From positions 12,728,001-12,792,000 of the forward strand of contig CM036635.1 in assembly GCA_020746105.1 (NCBI GenBank): a stretch of 64,000 nt of DNA. The letters are read 5' to 3'. This DNA comes from Trogon surrucura (lineage: Eukaryota > Chordata > Aves > Trogoniformes > Trogonidae). The translations under genes and the position numbers were made by a program. Positions 48,740 to 64,000 of the stretch are shown in pieces; the stretch's first letter is position 1; every line of letters begins with the position of its first letter. Under the pieces are notes generated by a model, which ran no database searches, was not told the DNA's origin, and worked only from the letters and a program-made list of their open reading frames with translations.

Positions 48740-50600
48740 AGGGGCGGGTCCTGGGTCGGGATCTCCCCGTCATGCACCATGGCAGGTCCACAGCATCCCC
48801 TGAAAACAGCCCCCGGCCAACCCCCTCCCAGGGTCTGGGTCGGCCCCAGGCTGCTCCCCCTGACACCCCGCCCCGGCCCCGTGAGCTCTGGCTGCCTCCA
48901 TGGCCCCTGAAGGAGCTCCTGACCCCGGGGGAGCCGGGCAATGCAGCAGGAGGAGGAGGAGGATGGTGCTCAGTTGCTGCTGAAGGCAGTGGGAAGCGGG
49001 GACCTCGGTAGGAAGGGTGGCAACAGGACACAGCTGAGCGCCAAGAGTGGATCCCACCTCAGGCCACTGGTTTGCCATCGCTTGTCCTGAAGGACGAGCC
49101 TCACGGAGCTGGTTTCCTCATCTCCCGGCGGAGAAACCCCCTTCCTCACTGCCTTGTTCCTCTTCCATGGACTGACAGAGGAGGAAGGTGCTGACCCCGC
49201 TGCTGCCCAGCTTGGGAGGGCCGATGCTTCCCAGCTTTGGGGCAAAGCACCAAAATCCCTTCTCTACCCCCAAGCTCGGGTGACACATCCCCCCTTTCCC
49301 TCACGCCCCTCCATGGCTCGGGGCTGCTTTTCCCCTCACTGTTCCGACAGGAGAGAGTCCCACTGCGTGCTGAGACCTAGCACGAGTTGTGTCATGAGTG
49401 GAGAGGTGCCGGGCAGGGAAACTGGAAGCAGTGGGGGGGGGCACCTGGGGGTGTTGGGGCTGAGGACACGTGGCTGTGTGCATGGGACAGCCCCAGGCCC
49501 CCCACCTACGCATGCAATGACACGGGGCGGAGGGGGGGGGGGGGACACAAAGCCCTCAGGCACCTCGTGGGTGAGTGGGAGAGTGAGAAAACCCGAGGGG
49601 AACCCCAGAGGAGCCCCACGCATTTGGGGAGCACACTTTCAGCCCCCCCCCCGCCCCCCAGTGGTGTTTCTGTGGGGGCTGCACTGTGGACACGCAGCTC
49701 CTCCGCTGGCTCTTGTCCCCAAGCTGGGGAGGGGAAGCCCCCAAACCCACCCCCCCCGTCACAGACTCCATCCCTGCTCACCCCGTGGGACCTTTTCCCT
49801 GGTGGGTAGTTTTTTGAAGGCAAAGAAACTGGCTGCCTAAATCCTGCTTTCGGGGTGCTCGGGATCTGGGCCCCCCCCCCCAGTGCCACGTCCATTGGGA
49901 TAACTGGGAGCGCTTGGGGCAAACCAGTGGGCTCCGGAGCAGAGCCAGCGCGGGAGCACCTGTGTCCCGTGGGTGGGCTTAAAAACCCCCCAGGGACTCA
50001 TTTTATCCTCAGGATGGAGCCCAGCGGGGACTGACCCTTCAGTGCTCACCCCCTCCCCGAGCTGTGCCCCACAGACCCCCCACCCCCTCATCAGGAGCCC
50101 CCAGCCCCAGCGCCCTCCCCGCCTGCACCCCGAGCGCTGAGTACCCTTAGGTGGGGCTTTTTTTCCCTTTTTCCCTTTCCCCTGTCAACGTTTTGCTGTG
50201 CTGGGGAGGACTCCCCAGCCCGGGGGTCTCTTTTGCTGCTGCACCTTGAGGAACCCCCCGACTCCTGCCGGCAGCTCTCGAGCTGCCCCGTTCCCGCTCC
50301 AGGGGGGTATTTTACCCGTTGCTTGTTGCCTGAGGAGCGGTGTGGCCCCGGGGGCTGCGGTTTTATTCAATTTTAACCGGATTTGGGTATTTAAGTGCTA
50401 CAGCCGGGCCCTGGTGTGTTGTTTGAAGCCGGCGGGAGGGCGGGGCGCAGGGCTGAGCAGAGCCCCCGGGGTGCCGGCGGCTCCTGGAGGGGCCTGACCC
50501 ACTGGTGATGCTGGGGTCGGGGGGGGGGGGGGGCGGGGCTCGCCCCTATTCTCGGTGCCCTGCCAGGGATGTTCTCCCAGCAAAGAGAAAAGGCAGGGAC
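48740..50600. other. QRICH2-UBALD2 convergent intergenic spacer
   Basis: GC-rich sequence between two genes that point at each other. It has many G or C runs of 8-14 bases (near 49,430, 49,530, 49,645, 49,870 and 50,520). I see no convincing gene, repeat family or RNA here. Confidence 0.5.
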
Positions 50601-50631
50601 AGCTGGTGTTAAAAAAGTGATTTTAATTTTT

Positions 50632-55920
<5,289 letters not shown>

Positions 55921-56199
55921 TTGAGGAGGTTCATGGGGGGGGGGGGGGGCGCTGGGGCACGGGCTCCGCTCCCCACCCCCGGCCCCGAGCCCGGCCCGCG
56001 CCCCCTCCTGCGGGGGCCTCGGCGGGAGGGGACACGGACTTGTTATATTTGTTATTTGTCTTTTTTTTTTTCTGATACGTTTAAAATCCCGGTAAACCCG
56101 AGCGTCAGGCGCAGCCCGCAGGGACGAGCGGCCTCCGCTGCAGCGGTGCGGGCCCGGCTGGCGCCCCCCGGCCCCCCCGGCGCTGCCCTGCGCGGCTGG

Positions 56200-57215
56200 A
56201 GAGCGGGGAGAGAGTACAGGGGCCCCTGGGTTGAGACAGGGTGGGGAGATGGCCCCTACGGGCAAAACTAGACTCGACTTGGGGAAGTCGACTGAATTTA
56301 TTAACAATCAATGAGAGAAGGGCAGTGAAAATTGAAACCGAATCTTAAAAATAACTTTCTCCAACGTGAGTCCTTCCCACAAGAGAGAGTTCTTGACAAA
56401 CTGGCCCGACGTGAGTCCTTTCCGCGGGATGCAGTCCCTCAGGAGCAGACTGCTCTGCCACGAGTGCCCCGCGGGGTCACAAAGTCTTGCCCCCAAACCT
56501 GCCCCGGCGCGGGCTCCTCTGTCCCTGGGCTACAGGTCCCGCCAGGAGCCTGCCCTGGCACGGGCTTCCCTTGGGGTCACAGCCCCCTTCAGGCGCCCAC
56601 CCGCTCTGGCGTGGGTCCTCCATGGGCTGCAGGTGGACATCTACACCCCGTCACACCCAGGGGCTGCAGGGGCACATCTACACCCCGTCACACCCAGGGG
56701 CTGCAGGGGCACATCTACACCCCGTCACACCCAGGGGCTGCAGGGGCACATCTACACCCCGTCACACCCAGGGGCTGCAGGGGCACATCTACACCCCGTC
56801 ACACCCAGGGGCTGCAGGGGCACATCTACACCCCGTCACACCCAGGGGCTGCAGGGGCACAGCCTGCCTCACTGTGGGCTTCACAGCGACTCAGGAACCT
56901 CTGCTCCGGTGCCTGGAGCACATCGTCCCCTCCTTCTTCATTGACCTTGGTGTCTTCTCATATTCTCTCTCCTCTCTCTCTGCAAGTTCTGGTGCAGTAG
57001 TTTCTCCCCCCCTTCTTAAGTATGTTATCACAGAGGTGTTAGCACCACCACCGATGGGCTCAGCCCTGCCCAGCAATGGGCTCATCTTTCGAGCCGGCTG
57101 GTGCTGGCTCTGTCGGACCTAGGGGAACCTTCTAGCAGCTCGTCACAGAAACTGCCCCTACAGGCCCCCTGTTCTACCAAAACCTGGCCACGCAAACCAA
57201 ATACATCCCTCCAGC
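56200..57215 (-). mobile_element. LTR-retroelement-derived repeat, solo-LTR-like
   Basis: On the minus strand the left end has TTAATAAATTCAGTCGACTT (a poly(A)-signal-bearing stretch) followed by CCCCAAGTCGAGTCTAG, as at the 3' end of avian endogenous retroviral LTRs I remember. The right end has GGTTTGCGTGGCCAGGTTTT and GCTGCTAGAAGGTTCCCC. In between are diverged units around GAGCA/GCAGCCC. No gag, pol or env region is recognisable, so it looks like an isolated LTR-type fossil. Exact class, ends and age are uncertain; it is moderately diverged. Confidence 0.5.
56636..56860. repeat. 37-bp tandem repeat, six near-identical copies
   Basis: Units beginning ACATCTACACCCCGTCACAC and ending CAGGGGCTGCAGGGGC recur at 56,637, 56,674, 56,711, 56,748, 56,785 and 56,822, all 37 bp apart. 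The copies are almost identical, far more alike than the repeat around them, so the array expanded recently. It lies inside the LTR-like element. Confidence 0.92.
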
Positions 57216-60180
57216 CCATGTCCCACCACCGGGTTTGAGGTCCAGTGTGACACACACCTGGAAGCCTTTAATTAAAACATGGTGTTTAAATCCCAAACAA
57301 ATAAAATGGGGAGTTCAGAGGTGGTGTGAAAATAGGTGGAGCTGAAAAGAGCTGTTGGAGGTTTGGATGTGGCGGTGGCCACTGGAGAGGCTGAAGAAGT
57401 GGAGGGTGCCGCAGTGGGCAAGCTGAGGTTTCGGAAGCTTTGTCCACCTGAGGCAGGTAGAAGTGTGAGAGACGCAATTCCAGAAGCCAGGATCCCAAAC
57501 ACCTCCTGTGCACAGCTCCTTTACACAGGGTCTCAACCCCCTTCCTGCCCAAAACACCCACAGGTGTGCACAGCGTGGCTTCTAGCTGAGTTGGCAAAGC
57601 TGGGAAAACCGGCCTCGGGTAGCGCCTGCCTGTAAAACCCAGGAAAACGCTGCCTGTGAGCTCTCACTCACAAACCAGCAGGGCTCACGCAGGCAACAGG
57701 CATCTGAGGCTGTGATAAATCATAGGTTTTAGTGACGTTTGGAAGAGCAGGCAGGACCTTTAGAACAGAACCATACCCAGACTGGCTGCAGAGCCACAGG
57801 TCTGTTGCACACACTTCAGCTTTCCCTGCATAAACCAGCTGGTGGAAAAGCCCCTTCTTGGGGCAGGATTAGCGGCGAGAGCAGGACTCGCCGTTGCCGT
57901 TCTCTGATGTGATTCTGCCCTAGATGCTCTTCCATCCTCCCACCAGGCACACTGCCCTGACACCACCCTGGGACCCACGGTCACGCCTCCCAGGACCCTG
58001 CTGCACCCGCGCTGCCAGGACCTGCTCCGGGAACCAGCCTGGAGGGCTAATGATGCATTAGCCCTCGTTAGGGCTCAGCACCTGCTAATGAAGGGCCCAT
58101 CCTCTCCCAAGCCAGACCCAGCCCAGGAGTGGGTTGTTGGCTCCGCGCCATGTGGCAGTCAGTGACTGCTGGAGGGACAGAAGTGGACTGGGAATACTGG
58201 GTATATGGACAAACGTGTGCTGCTGTGGAAGAGCTGCTCGCTCTCCTGTTTAATCTTCGAGCAAACCTCTGTGGCCTGCTGTGCCTCAGTTTCCCTCTCA
58301 ACACAAGGAAATAGGAGCCAGACCCCCTTTCCCCACCAAACACATGCACCAGATCCCACGGCCAGGCAGCGTGAGCACTTCAGACCTGCATCTTGCCCAG
58401 CAGCAAGTGTGTTTGGGGATTAAACGTTGCTCTTTCCATGTACCTGGGATTCTCTCTCCCCATGGCCCTGCTGGGTCAGCCCTGCTGGGGTTTGTCCTGG
58501 CTTTAAGTGTGCTGAGGTCCAGGCAGGTATGGGAGGGAACCTGCCCTCAAAGCCCTATTGTCACCCAGCTCCTGCCTGCGCTCCCGCGCTCCACTGCGGC
58601 ACTGTCCTACAAAATCCTCTGCTGCAGTAATCGCTGGGAAAAAAAAAAAAAACCACCACACAACCCACCCCACAAGCCGTGCATGCACACAGCAGCTCTG
58701 CGTGTAATGACTGCTGGGTTATGGATCTGCACGGGGATAACTTTGAATTATTATCTGCACTAAAACCCTGCAGTCTGTTGTGTGCCGGTAATGAAATGTG
58801 CTGGCTCCTTCTTCCAGGCTCGTGTTTCTCACTGTCCTCGCTGGCTTTAGCAAGGGAGGTGAGTGGAGCAGTGTCGGCAGCTTGGCAGTGCTGGGCTGTG
58901 CTCGATTTTTACACAATCCACCTGCATGAAAGGCTCCCCGAAAGGTGCATTGGGGTGAGTGGGGATCAACCCCTGGGATCTTGGGGCTCCTGGCACGGAG
59001 GGCCGGGTCAGGCTCATGGTATCGATGTCGCCCTCCGCTCCTCTTCAGCAGATGCTCTCGTTGGCGCCCAGCCCGGGTGTCACATCCAGCGGCACCGATG
59101 CAGGGGCACTGTGGGGGCTGCAGAACCCGGCTAGACAGCGACAGGCTGGCAAATGGGGCACAAGCCTCCCCCCAACGTGCTCTCCGTGGCGGGGGCTGCT
59201 CTTCAGTTGGGCTTTTCTTAGCCGCCCTAGGTAGGAAGCGAGCAGGGCGGGAGCTGTGTGTGTCCCTCGGCAGGGAGGGCATGGAGGGGGGGGCCGGCCC
59301 TTGCTCATCACTGCTGAGTGGCCGAGGACATAGCGGCGGCCGATCCGCCCCTCTGCACATCTCCCGGTTGATATTTATAGCACTCGTGTTATCAACTCAA
59401 ATCAAAATCATGTGATGCTCCACTAACTTGCACCGCAGGACTAATTAATCACCAGGCTTTTTAAGTGAACGGCCGAGGGATCCTTCCTTCGCCTTTGTCC
59501 CCAAGGGGAAACTACGAAGCTTCCCAGTGCTTTCCAGTAGCTTGATGCCGGGAAACTGGGGGAATCTGGGGACACGCTGGGGTGCAGTGGAGCGGACAGC
59601 CAGCTCCCTGCCTCCAGAGGCTGCGCCTGGCAAACACAGCTGCTCCTGGTGCAGAGCAGAGCCGGGAAGGCAGGATGGAGAAGATGGAGCTGTGCACACC
59701 GTGGGGGGGGGGGCTTTTAACCCCCACCCCCGCCACCGGCGCTGTGCAGCCCCGGGTTGCTGCCAGAGCCCCTGTGCCAGCGGCTTCTCCATCTGCTTCT
59801 CCCTGCTCCAGGCTGTTGGGGAAAGCGGGGGGCTTGGCCTTCTCCCAGGGGACACCCCAGCAGCCGGGGGGGGGGGGGGGGGGGATAGAGGGGCTGTGCT
59901 TTGAGCCAGCCTGGGGAGCCCAGGCTGTCCCTGCGGGGAGGTTGCTCCTCAGTGTCACCCAGCTGGTGGGGTTACGGTGGGAGAAGGGTGACACTGGGGT
60001 GGGCAAGAGGTCACCCTGGGGACGGGGGTGTTCGGGGGGCAGGTGATGCCAAGGGGAACCGGGGCGACACCGGGGGTTCAAGGAAAGCGCGGAGCGCGAG
60101 GAGGGCTGTGCGGGACCCCGGGGCAGGGTGATCCGGGGGTGAGGGGCAGCGCCTTGGCCCCTCTCGTCCCCCAGCCCCGC
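57216..60180. other. Spacer upstream of RNF157
   Basis: No coding region is recognised. It holds a TAAT-type palindrome at 58,044-58,064 and AT-rich patches at 58,690-58,800 and 59,360-59,470 that stand out from the GC-rich surroundings. A 19-base G run lies at 59,866-59,884. The AT-rich patches could be conserved regulatory elements, but conservation cannot be judged here. Confidence 0.45.
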
Positions 60181-60422
60181 GGCATCCCCGGGGCGGGGCG
60201 GGGGCGGGACGGGGGACCCCTCCCCACCTCTCCCCACCCCTCCCCTCCCCTCCCCGCCCCGCCCCGCCCCGCATTGGCGCAGCCCCGGCGCTAGCGCGGA
60301 GGCGGTGCCGGGCGCGGCGCAGAGCGGAGGATGCTGCGGGAGGGGGTCGGTCCCGGTGCCCGTCCCGGTGCCGGGGGGGAAGGCGTCCCACCGCATCCCG
60401 CCCGCTGAGCCCCGGCCCGGCC
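60180..60422 (+). promoter_or_regulatory. RNF157 CpG-island promoter
   Basis: GC boxes (GGGGCGGGGC near 60,190), a C-rich tract of CCCCTCCCC/CCCCGCCCC units at 60,225-60,272 and an ATTGG motif at 60,274-60,278 lie within 250 nt of the RNF157 ATG. The tract is the kind of Sp/KLF-binding sequence common in housekeeping promoters. Confidence 0.55.
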
Positions 60423-60511
60423 ATGGGGGCTCTGACCAGCCGGCAAAACGCAGGGGTGGAGGAAGTGGATATTCCCGCTAATTCCGTCTACAGATACCCC
60501 CCCGAAATCCG
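60423..60511 (+). CDS. RNF157: RNF157 coding exon 1 (rest of gene off the window)
   Basis: RING-type E3 ubiquitin ligase, paralogue of MGRN1, expressed mainly in neurons. ATG at 60,423 has a good context (GGCCATGG). The exon reads MGALTSRQNAGVEEVDIPAN then SVYRYPP, nearly identical to human RNF157, and ends at donor CCG|GTGAGC. After YRYPP the family invariably has KSG, but here the frame reads EIR because the C run before GAAATCC has seven Cs. Six Cs would give YRYPPKSG and an 88-nt exon ending in phase 1. This is the third such case in the window and is likely an assembly over-call. Later exons (SYFASHF...) are not within the window. Confidence 0.9.
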
Positions 60512-63500
60512 GTGAGCACCCCGGGGGGGGTTGGGGCGATTGTCCCCGCGTCCTGGTGCCGCCGCTGGGCGGGGTGGGCTGGGAGGCGCAGGGCGGGGAC
60601 GGGGCGCGACCTTGCTCCGCTCGGGGATGCTCCCGCGCACCCCAAAGCAAACCCTGATAAAAGAGCTTGGGGTGGGGGAAAAACACCCTAAAACTGCCGG
60701 TGTGGTGCTGGGTCCGCGGCAGGCGGCAGAGAGGGGGTGACCGCTGGGGTACCCCTCTCTGGGTTCCCCTTCGGCAGCCAAACCCGGCTCCCAAACTTGG
60801 CTGAGTTGATGCGACTTTAACGCTGACATTATTGTCGTTGTTATTTGTACCCGTGGTCTGTGTCGCCGGGCTGGGAAGGCTGTGGGGTTCTTTTTATAGC
60901 CGGTCGCTCCGGCGTTTGTTTGCTCAGGAAAAGCCTGGGTTTAAATTCCCGGGAGGCTGGGGTGGGAGGGATTGGAGGGGATCCCTCCTTCTCGGGCCCC
61001 TGCCCTATAGCAGCACCCCAGCCTCTGCCATGGGGTGACTTTGCCTTCCCCAGCTGCTCGCTCCGCTCAAGGCTCAGCGGCGATATCTCTCCTGAAGCCG
61101 TCTCTGCCCCAAACCTTGTGCGTGACCTTGGAAAATCCGTCCCTCCCCTCCACGCCTCGGTTTTCCCTGCGAAGGGCCTGGCTGGGCGAGTGTCCGGCAG
61201 AAAGGGGGGAGGTCGTGGTGGGGAGAGGCGACGGAGTCTGGTCTTTGGGTGGGCAGCGCTTCAGAGCCGCAAAAAATACCCGCGTCGGCGGGTGATGCCC
61301 GGGAGTGCCGTGCATGTGTGCGGGGATTGCCACAGGATCCTTGTGGCACTGAATATTATTAATAGGTAACTATTTTCGTAGTTAATAGGATAAGGTAAAT
61401 GCTTGGATCGTTAGCTCTGTGACAAATTGCTCGCTAATTACAAATAAAGACCTCCTTAGGAAGAATTACAGCCAACACAAACCCTGCTTTGGTCCTGAAA
61501 AGCTGTGCTTGTCTTTTTTTTTAAAATATTTAATCTAAAAGCAGTTGCACAGCTGGCTAGCACTGGTGGGGGGGGTTAACTGGGACGCTGTGGGGTGGAG
61601 ATGGCTGCTCCTCAGCAGCCTGTCCTCCCATGGGGCTCCCCCTTTTACATGATTTTAAGACCTTTGTCACCTTGATGCCAGCTGGAACTGGACTATTCCA
61701 TCCATGGGTTTGCTCTCTGCAGGGGCCATTATGGGATTTTGTCTTAGGGGCTCTTGCAATACCTGGACATGAAGGGGTGGAGGGTGCCAGTCCTCTGCCC
61801 TGCTCTGGGGGAACAAGTTCATCCAGCTGAGCACTTCCAAATTCATCTCAGCTGGCAGAGGACACCAGGCTGATGCTTAACTCTGGGCTTTCAGGTGTGC
61901 CAGGTGGGTCCCACTGATGGGGCTTGGGCAGAGCTGGGGGGACAGTCCCAGTGCTGCGTCAGGGTCCTCGGGGAGAGGGGCAGGAGGTGCCCAGGTGACA
62001 TGGCCATCTGCACTGGGACGCAGGCAGTCTAGTGTCCGTGGGAGATTATGGCCAGTTTGCTTTTAATCCAGGAGGGGATTTGCCTTCAGCGCTGCCGGCA
62101 GCCGAGAAGGAGGCAGGGGAGGACGTGCTGGGCAGCTGAGCTGATTCCTGCATGGTGGCAGCACTTCTCTCGCCTCTAATGCTGCCTGGAAACAGCCACC
62201 GGCTTTGGAAATGTGGCCTTGAGGGGTCTCACTGGACCTCAGGGCATTTCCCTCTCTCTGCAGATGTGGCTTTGGCTGTTCGGCCACAGGCTTGCTTGGG
62301 ATGGCCAGTGGGAATAGGGGAGTCATGTCTTGTCCCAATGAAGCATCTCCCCTTCCTGTCCTGGGGGTCCCATCCCCTCTGGTCAGGGTACAAATAGGAT
62401 TATTCAAACCAGTATTTTGAAGCAAAGGATGGGATTTACTTCAGTGTCTCCAATCTTGCGCTGCCAGAGGCGATGGGACAGTGGTGGCTGTTTATGGAGC
62501 CCACTGCCTGGCCAGTGGGATGGCAGTAGGCGCAAGTGCCCGGCTTTCAGCCCTTGCCTCCGGGTGTGTCTGGCACCGAGCTCCCTGGAGGTGCACGGGA
62601 AGCGGGGACCAGGCTGGGAACAAGAGCGAAGGGGTCAGGAAGGCAGTGACACCCTGAGTGTCACAGGGGCACAGCACCAGGGTGGTGGCACTGCCATGGC
62701 ACGGGGAGCAGCCCCGGGGGGAGACAAAGGCTGATGCAGCAGCGCTGCGGCTGGGCTTTGGCTTTGCTGCGGGCTCTGGCTACCTGCTTCATAGCACCGA
62801 GTTAAATAAACTGCAGCGTGCTGGCTCACTGGGTGGCGATGGGACACCCTGGGGCAGAAGCACTCGTTGCCTTTTAACAAGCCTCGGCGTTGCCGTGCCC
62901 ATCGCAGCACCCTGTGCCGGCACCACACCACGGCCACTCGGCTGGGATGGCCACAGGCTCTGCAAAACCAGGTGCTTCCCTCATCGGGAGCGTGCGGATG
63001 GGCTGAAAATGAGCTTTTCTATTTTAGCCGCTTTGGAGAGTGGGGCCGTGACCCTGCCGAAAGATACGGGCTCTGACGTTCGAGAGCTGGGGGCTGCGTC
63101 ACTAGAGCCGAGCCCAACCCCAGCAGGGCAGCGATAGCTCGGGGGACAAGGCAGGACGTGTGCCACCATGTGCAGGAGCCACGGCCGCAGCAGTGTCTGT
63201 GCCCACTGGGTCCTCCTGTGTCTTGGGGCATCTGGGCAAGGTGGCATCCCTGGCGCTCATGGAGAAATGGGCTGACAGTGTCATCGGCACGGCCGGTGCT
63301 GGATACATCCCGTGTGTTGGTGCCGGCAGGTGTGAGGGGACACTTTGTTTGCCAGGAACCTCGGACAGTTTTGTTTTATTCCTCCTTTCCAGCAGCTACT
63401 GTGTTTAGTCCTTCCCACACACTCGTCAGGCCTCTGAAGTTTAAGATCTCATTAAGGCTCGGCTTTCTGTCGGCCCTGTGACCGTCCTTGACGAGCTTTC

Positions 63501-64000
63501 CTTCCCTTGGGGGTAGGTGTTGGTTAAGGGCTTATAATTAGCCGATAATAAGGTGACGGTGGCTGGAAAGGTGCTTCCCTCCTCTGCCACCCATCGTGCC
63601 CACAGGGTCAGCGGGACTGGCACGCTCCTGCCGACACCCCTGGCTTTCCTGACCTTACTCAAGGCTCCTGTTTAATGACAAGGTTTTTGGGGGACCTTCC
63701 CCGGGAGGGAGCATGGGGCGAGTGCTGAAAAGGGGGAGCCGAAGCCCCTGGGCCATGCAGGGGGTGTGCTGGGAGGCTGCAGCCCCCAGAAGTGCTCCCA
63801 ACCTCCGTCAGGGACGCTGGGTGACAGCAGCGTGTCCTGCTCTGCCCGTCCTATGGGAGCCCCCAGCACCCACCAAACTGTGGCTGTGGCACAGAGCCTG
63901 TACTCCATTCTCCAGCTTTTCCCCAGTGCTGGGGCAGCTTTTTTTGCAGGTTTAAGTATAATTTTTTTTTCCATCTCCTGCTCTTGCCCCAGGTCAGTGC
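60512..64000 (+). other. RNF157 intron 1, 5' portion
   Basis: No further RNF157 exon or repeat is recognised. An AT-rich patch at 61,340-61,560 (TATTATTAATAGGTAACTA, GTTAATAGGATAAGG, CTAATTACAAATAAAG) and a smaller one at 63,520-63,555 (TTATAATTAGCCGATAATAA) stand out. A polypyrimidine tract with CAG lies at 63,960-63,992, but the following bases do not fit RNF157 exon 2. Confidence 0.5.

Noticed and set aside
56636-56860. CRISPR-like array
   Set aside because: The 37-bp units abut with no spacers and lie in vertebrate DNA, so it is a minisatellite.
63960-64000. RNF157 exon 2 at the right edge
   Set aside because: There is a good pyrimidine tract and CAG, but the next bases GTCAGTGC do not encode the expected G-SYFASHF.

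Overview
This is bird genomic DNA, probably from a songbird. Spliced vertebrate genes, CR1 retroposon fragments and GC-rich CpG-island promoters point to an avian genome. A truncated tRNA-Ile-headed SINE with a CR1 tail at 27,143-27,292 resembles the TguSINE1 family, which as far as I know is confined to passerines. Gene order SPHK1 / PRPSAP1 / QRICH2 / UBALD2 / RNF157, with matching relative strands, is that of human 17q25, which corresponds to chicken microchromosome 18.

Layout. 1-5,275: SPHK1 on the minus strand. Four coding exons are present and the last, large catalytic exon lies off the left edge. 5,276-11,900: intergenic sequence between two head-to-head genes, with CR1 copies, one perfect 15-bp inverted repeat and a CpG island. 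11,929-36,700: PRPSAP1 on the plus strand, complete in ten coding exons (356 aa, the human length), with introns holding CR1 pieces, the SINE and a long hairpin. 36,700-39,543: spacer and the QRICH2 promoter, which carries a consensus RFX X-box. 39,544-48,705: QRICH2 on the plus strand, 19 coding exons predicted (1,101 aa), ending in a stop codon that overlaps AATAAA. 50,632-55,420: UBALD2 on the minus strand, three exons, tail to tail with QRICH2. 55,421-60,422: UBALD2 promoter, an LTR-like repeat carrying a 37-bp tandem array, then upstream sequence of RNF157. 60,423-64,000: RNF157 exon 1 on the plus strand and the beginning of its first intron.

The genes are an ordinary conserved block with no operon-like link: sphingolipid signalling (SPHK1), regulation of PRPP and nucleotide synthesis (PRPSAP1), sperm flagellum (QRICH2), a small UBA-like-domain protein (UBALD2) and a RING ubiquitin ligase (RNF157). 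I found no new system. The points most worth checking are: (1) SPHK1 carries an N-terminal domain like that of SPHK2, joined by a phase-matched splice; (2) UBALD2 exon 2, UBALD2 exon 3 and RNF157 exon 1 each have one base too many in a C run, which suggests homopolymer over-calls in this assembly; (3) a 92-nt hairpin in PRPSAP1 intron 1; (4) the X-box and the stop/poly(A) overlap in QRICH2.

Exon boundaries were found by eye from splice consensus, phase and remembered protein sequences. No alignment or search was run.
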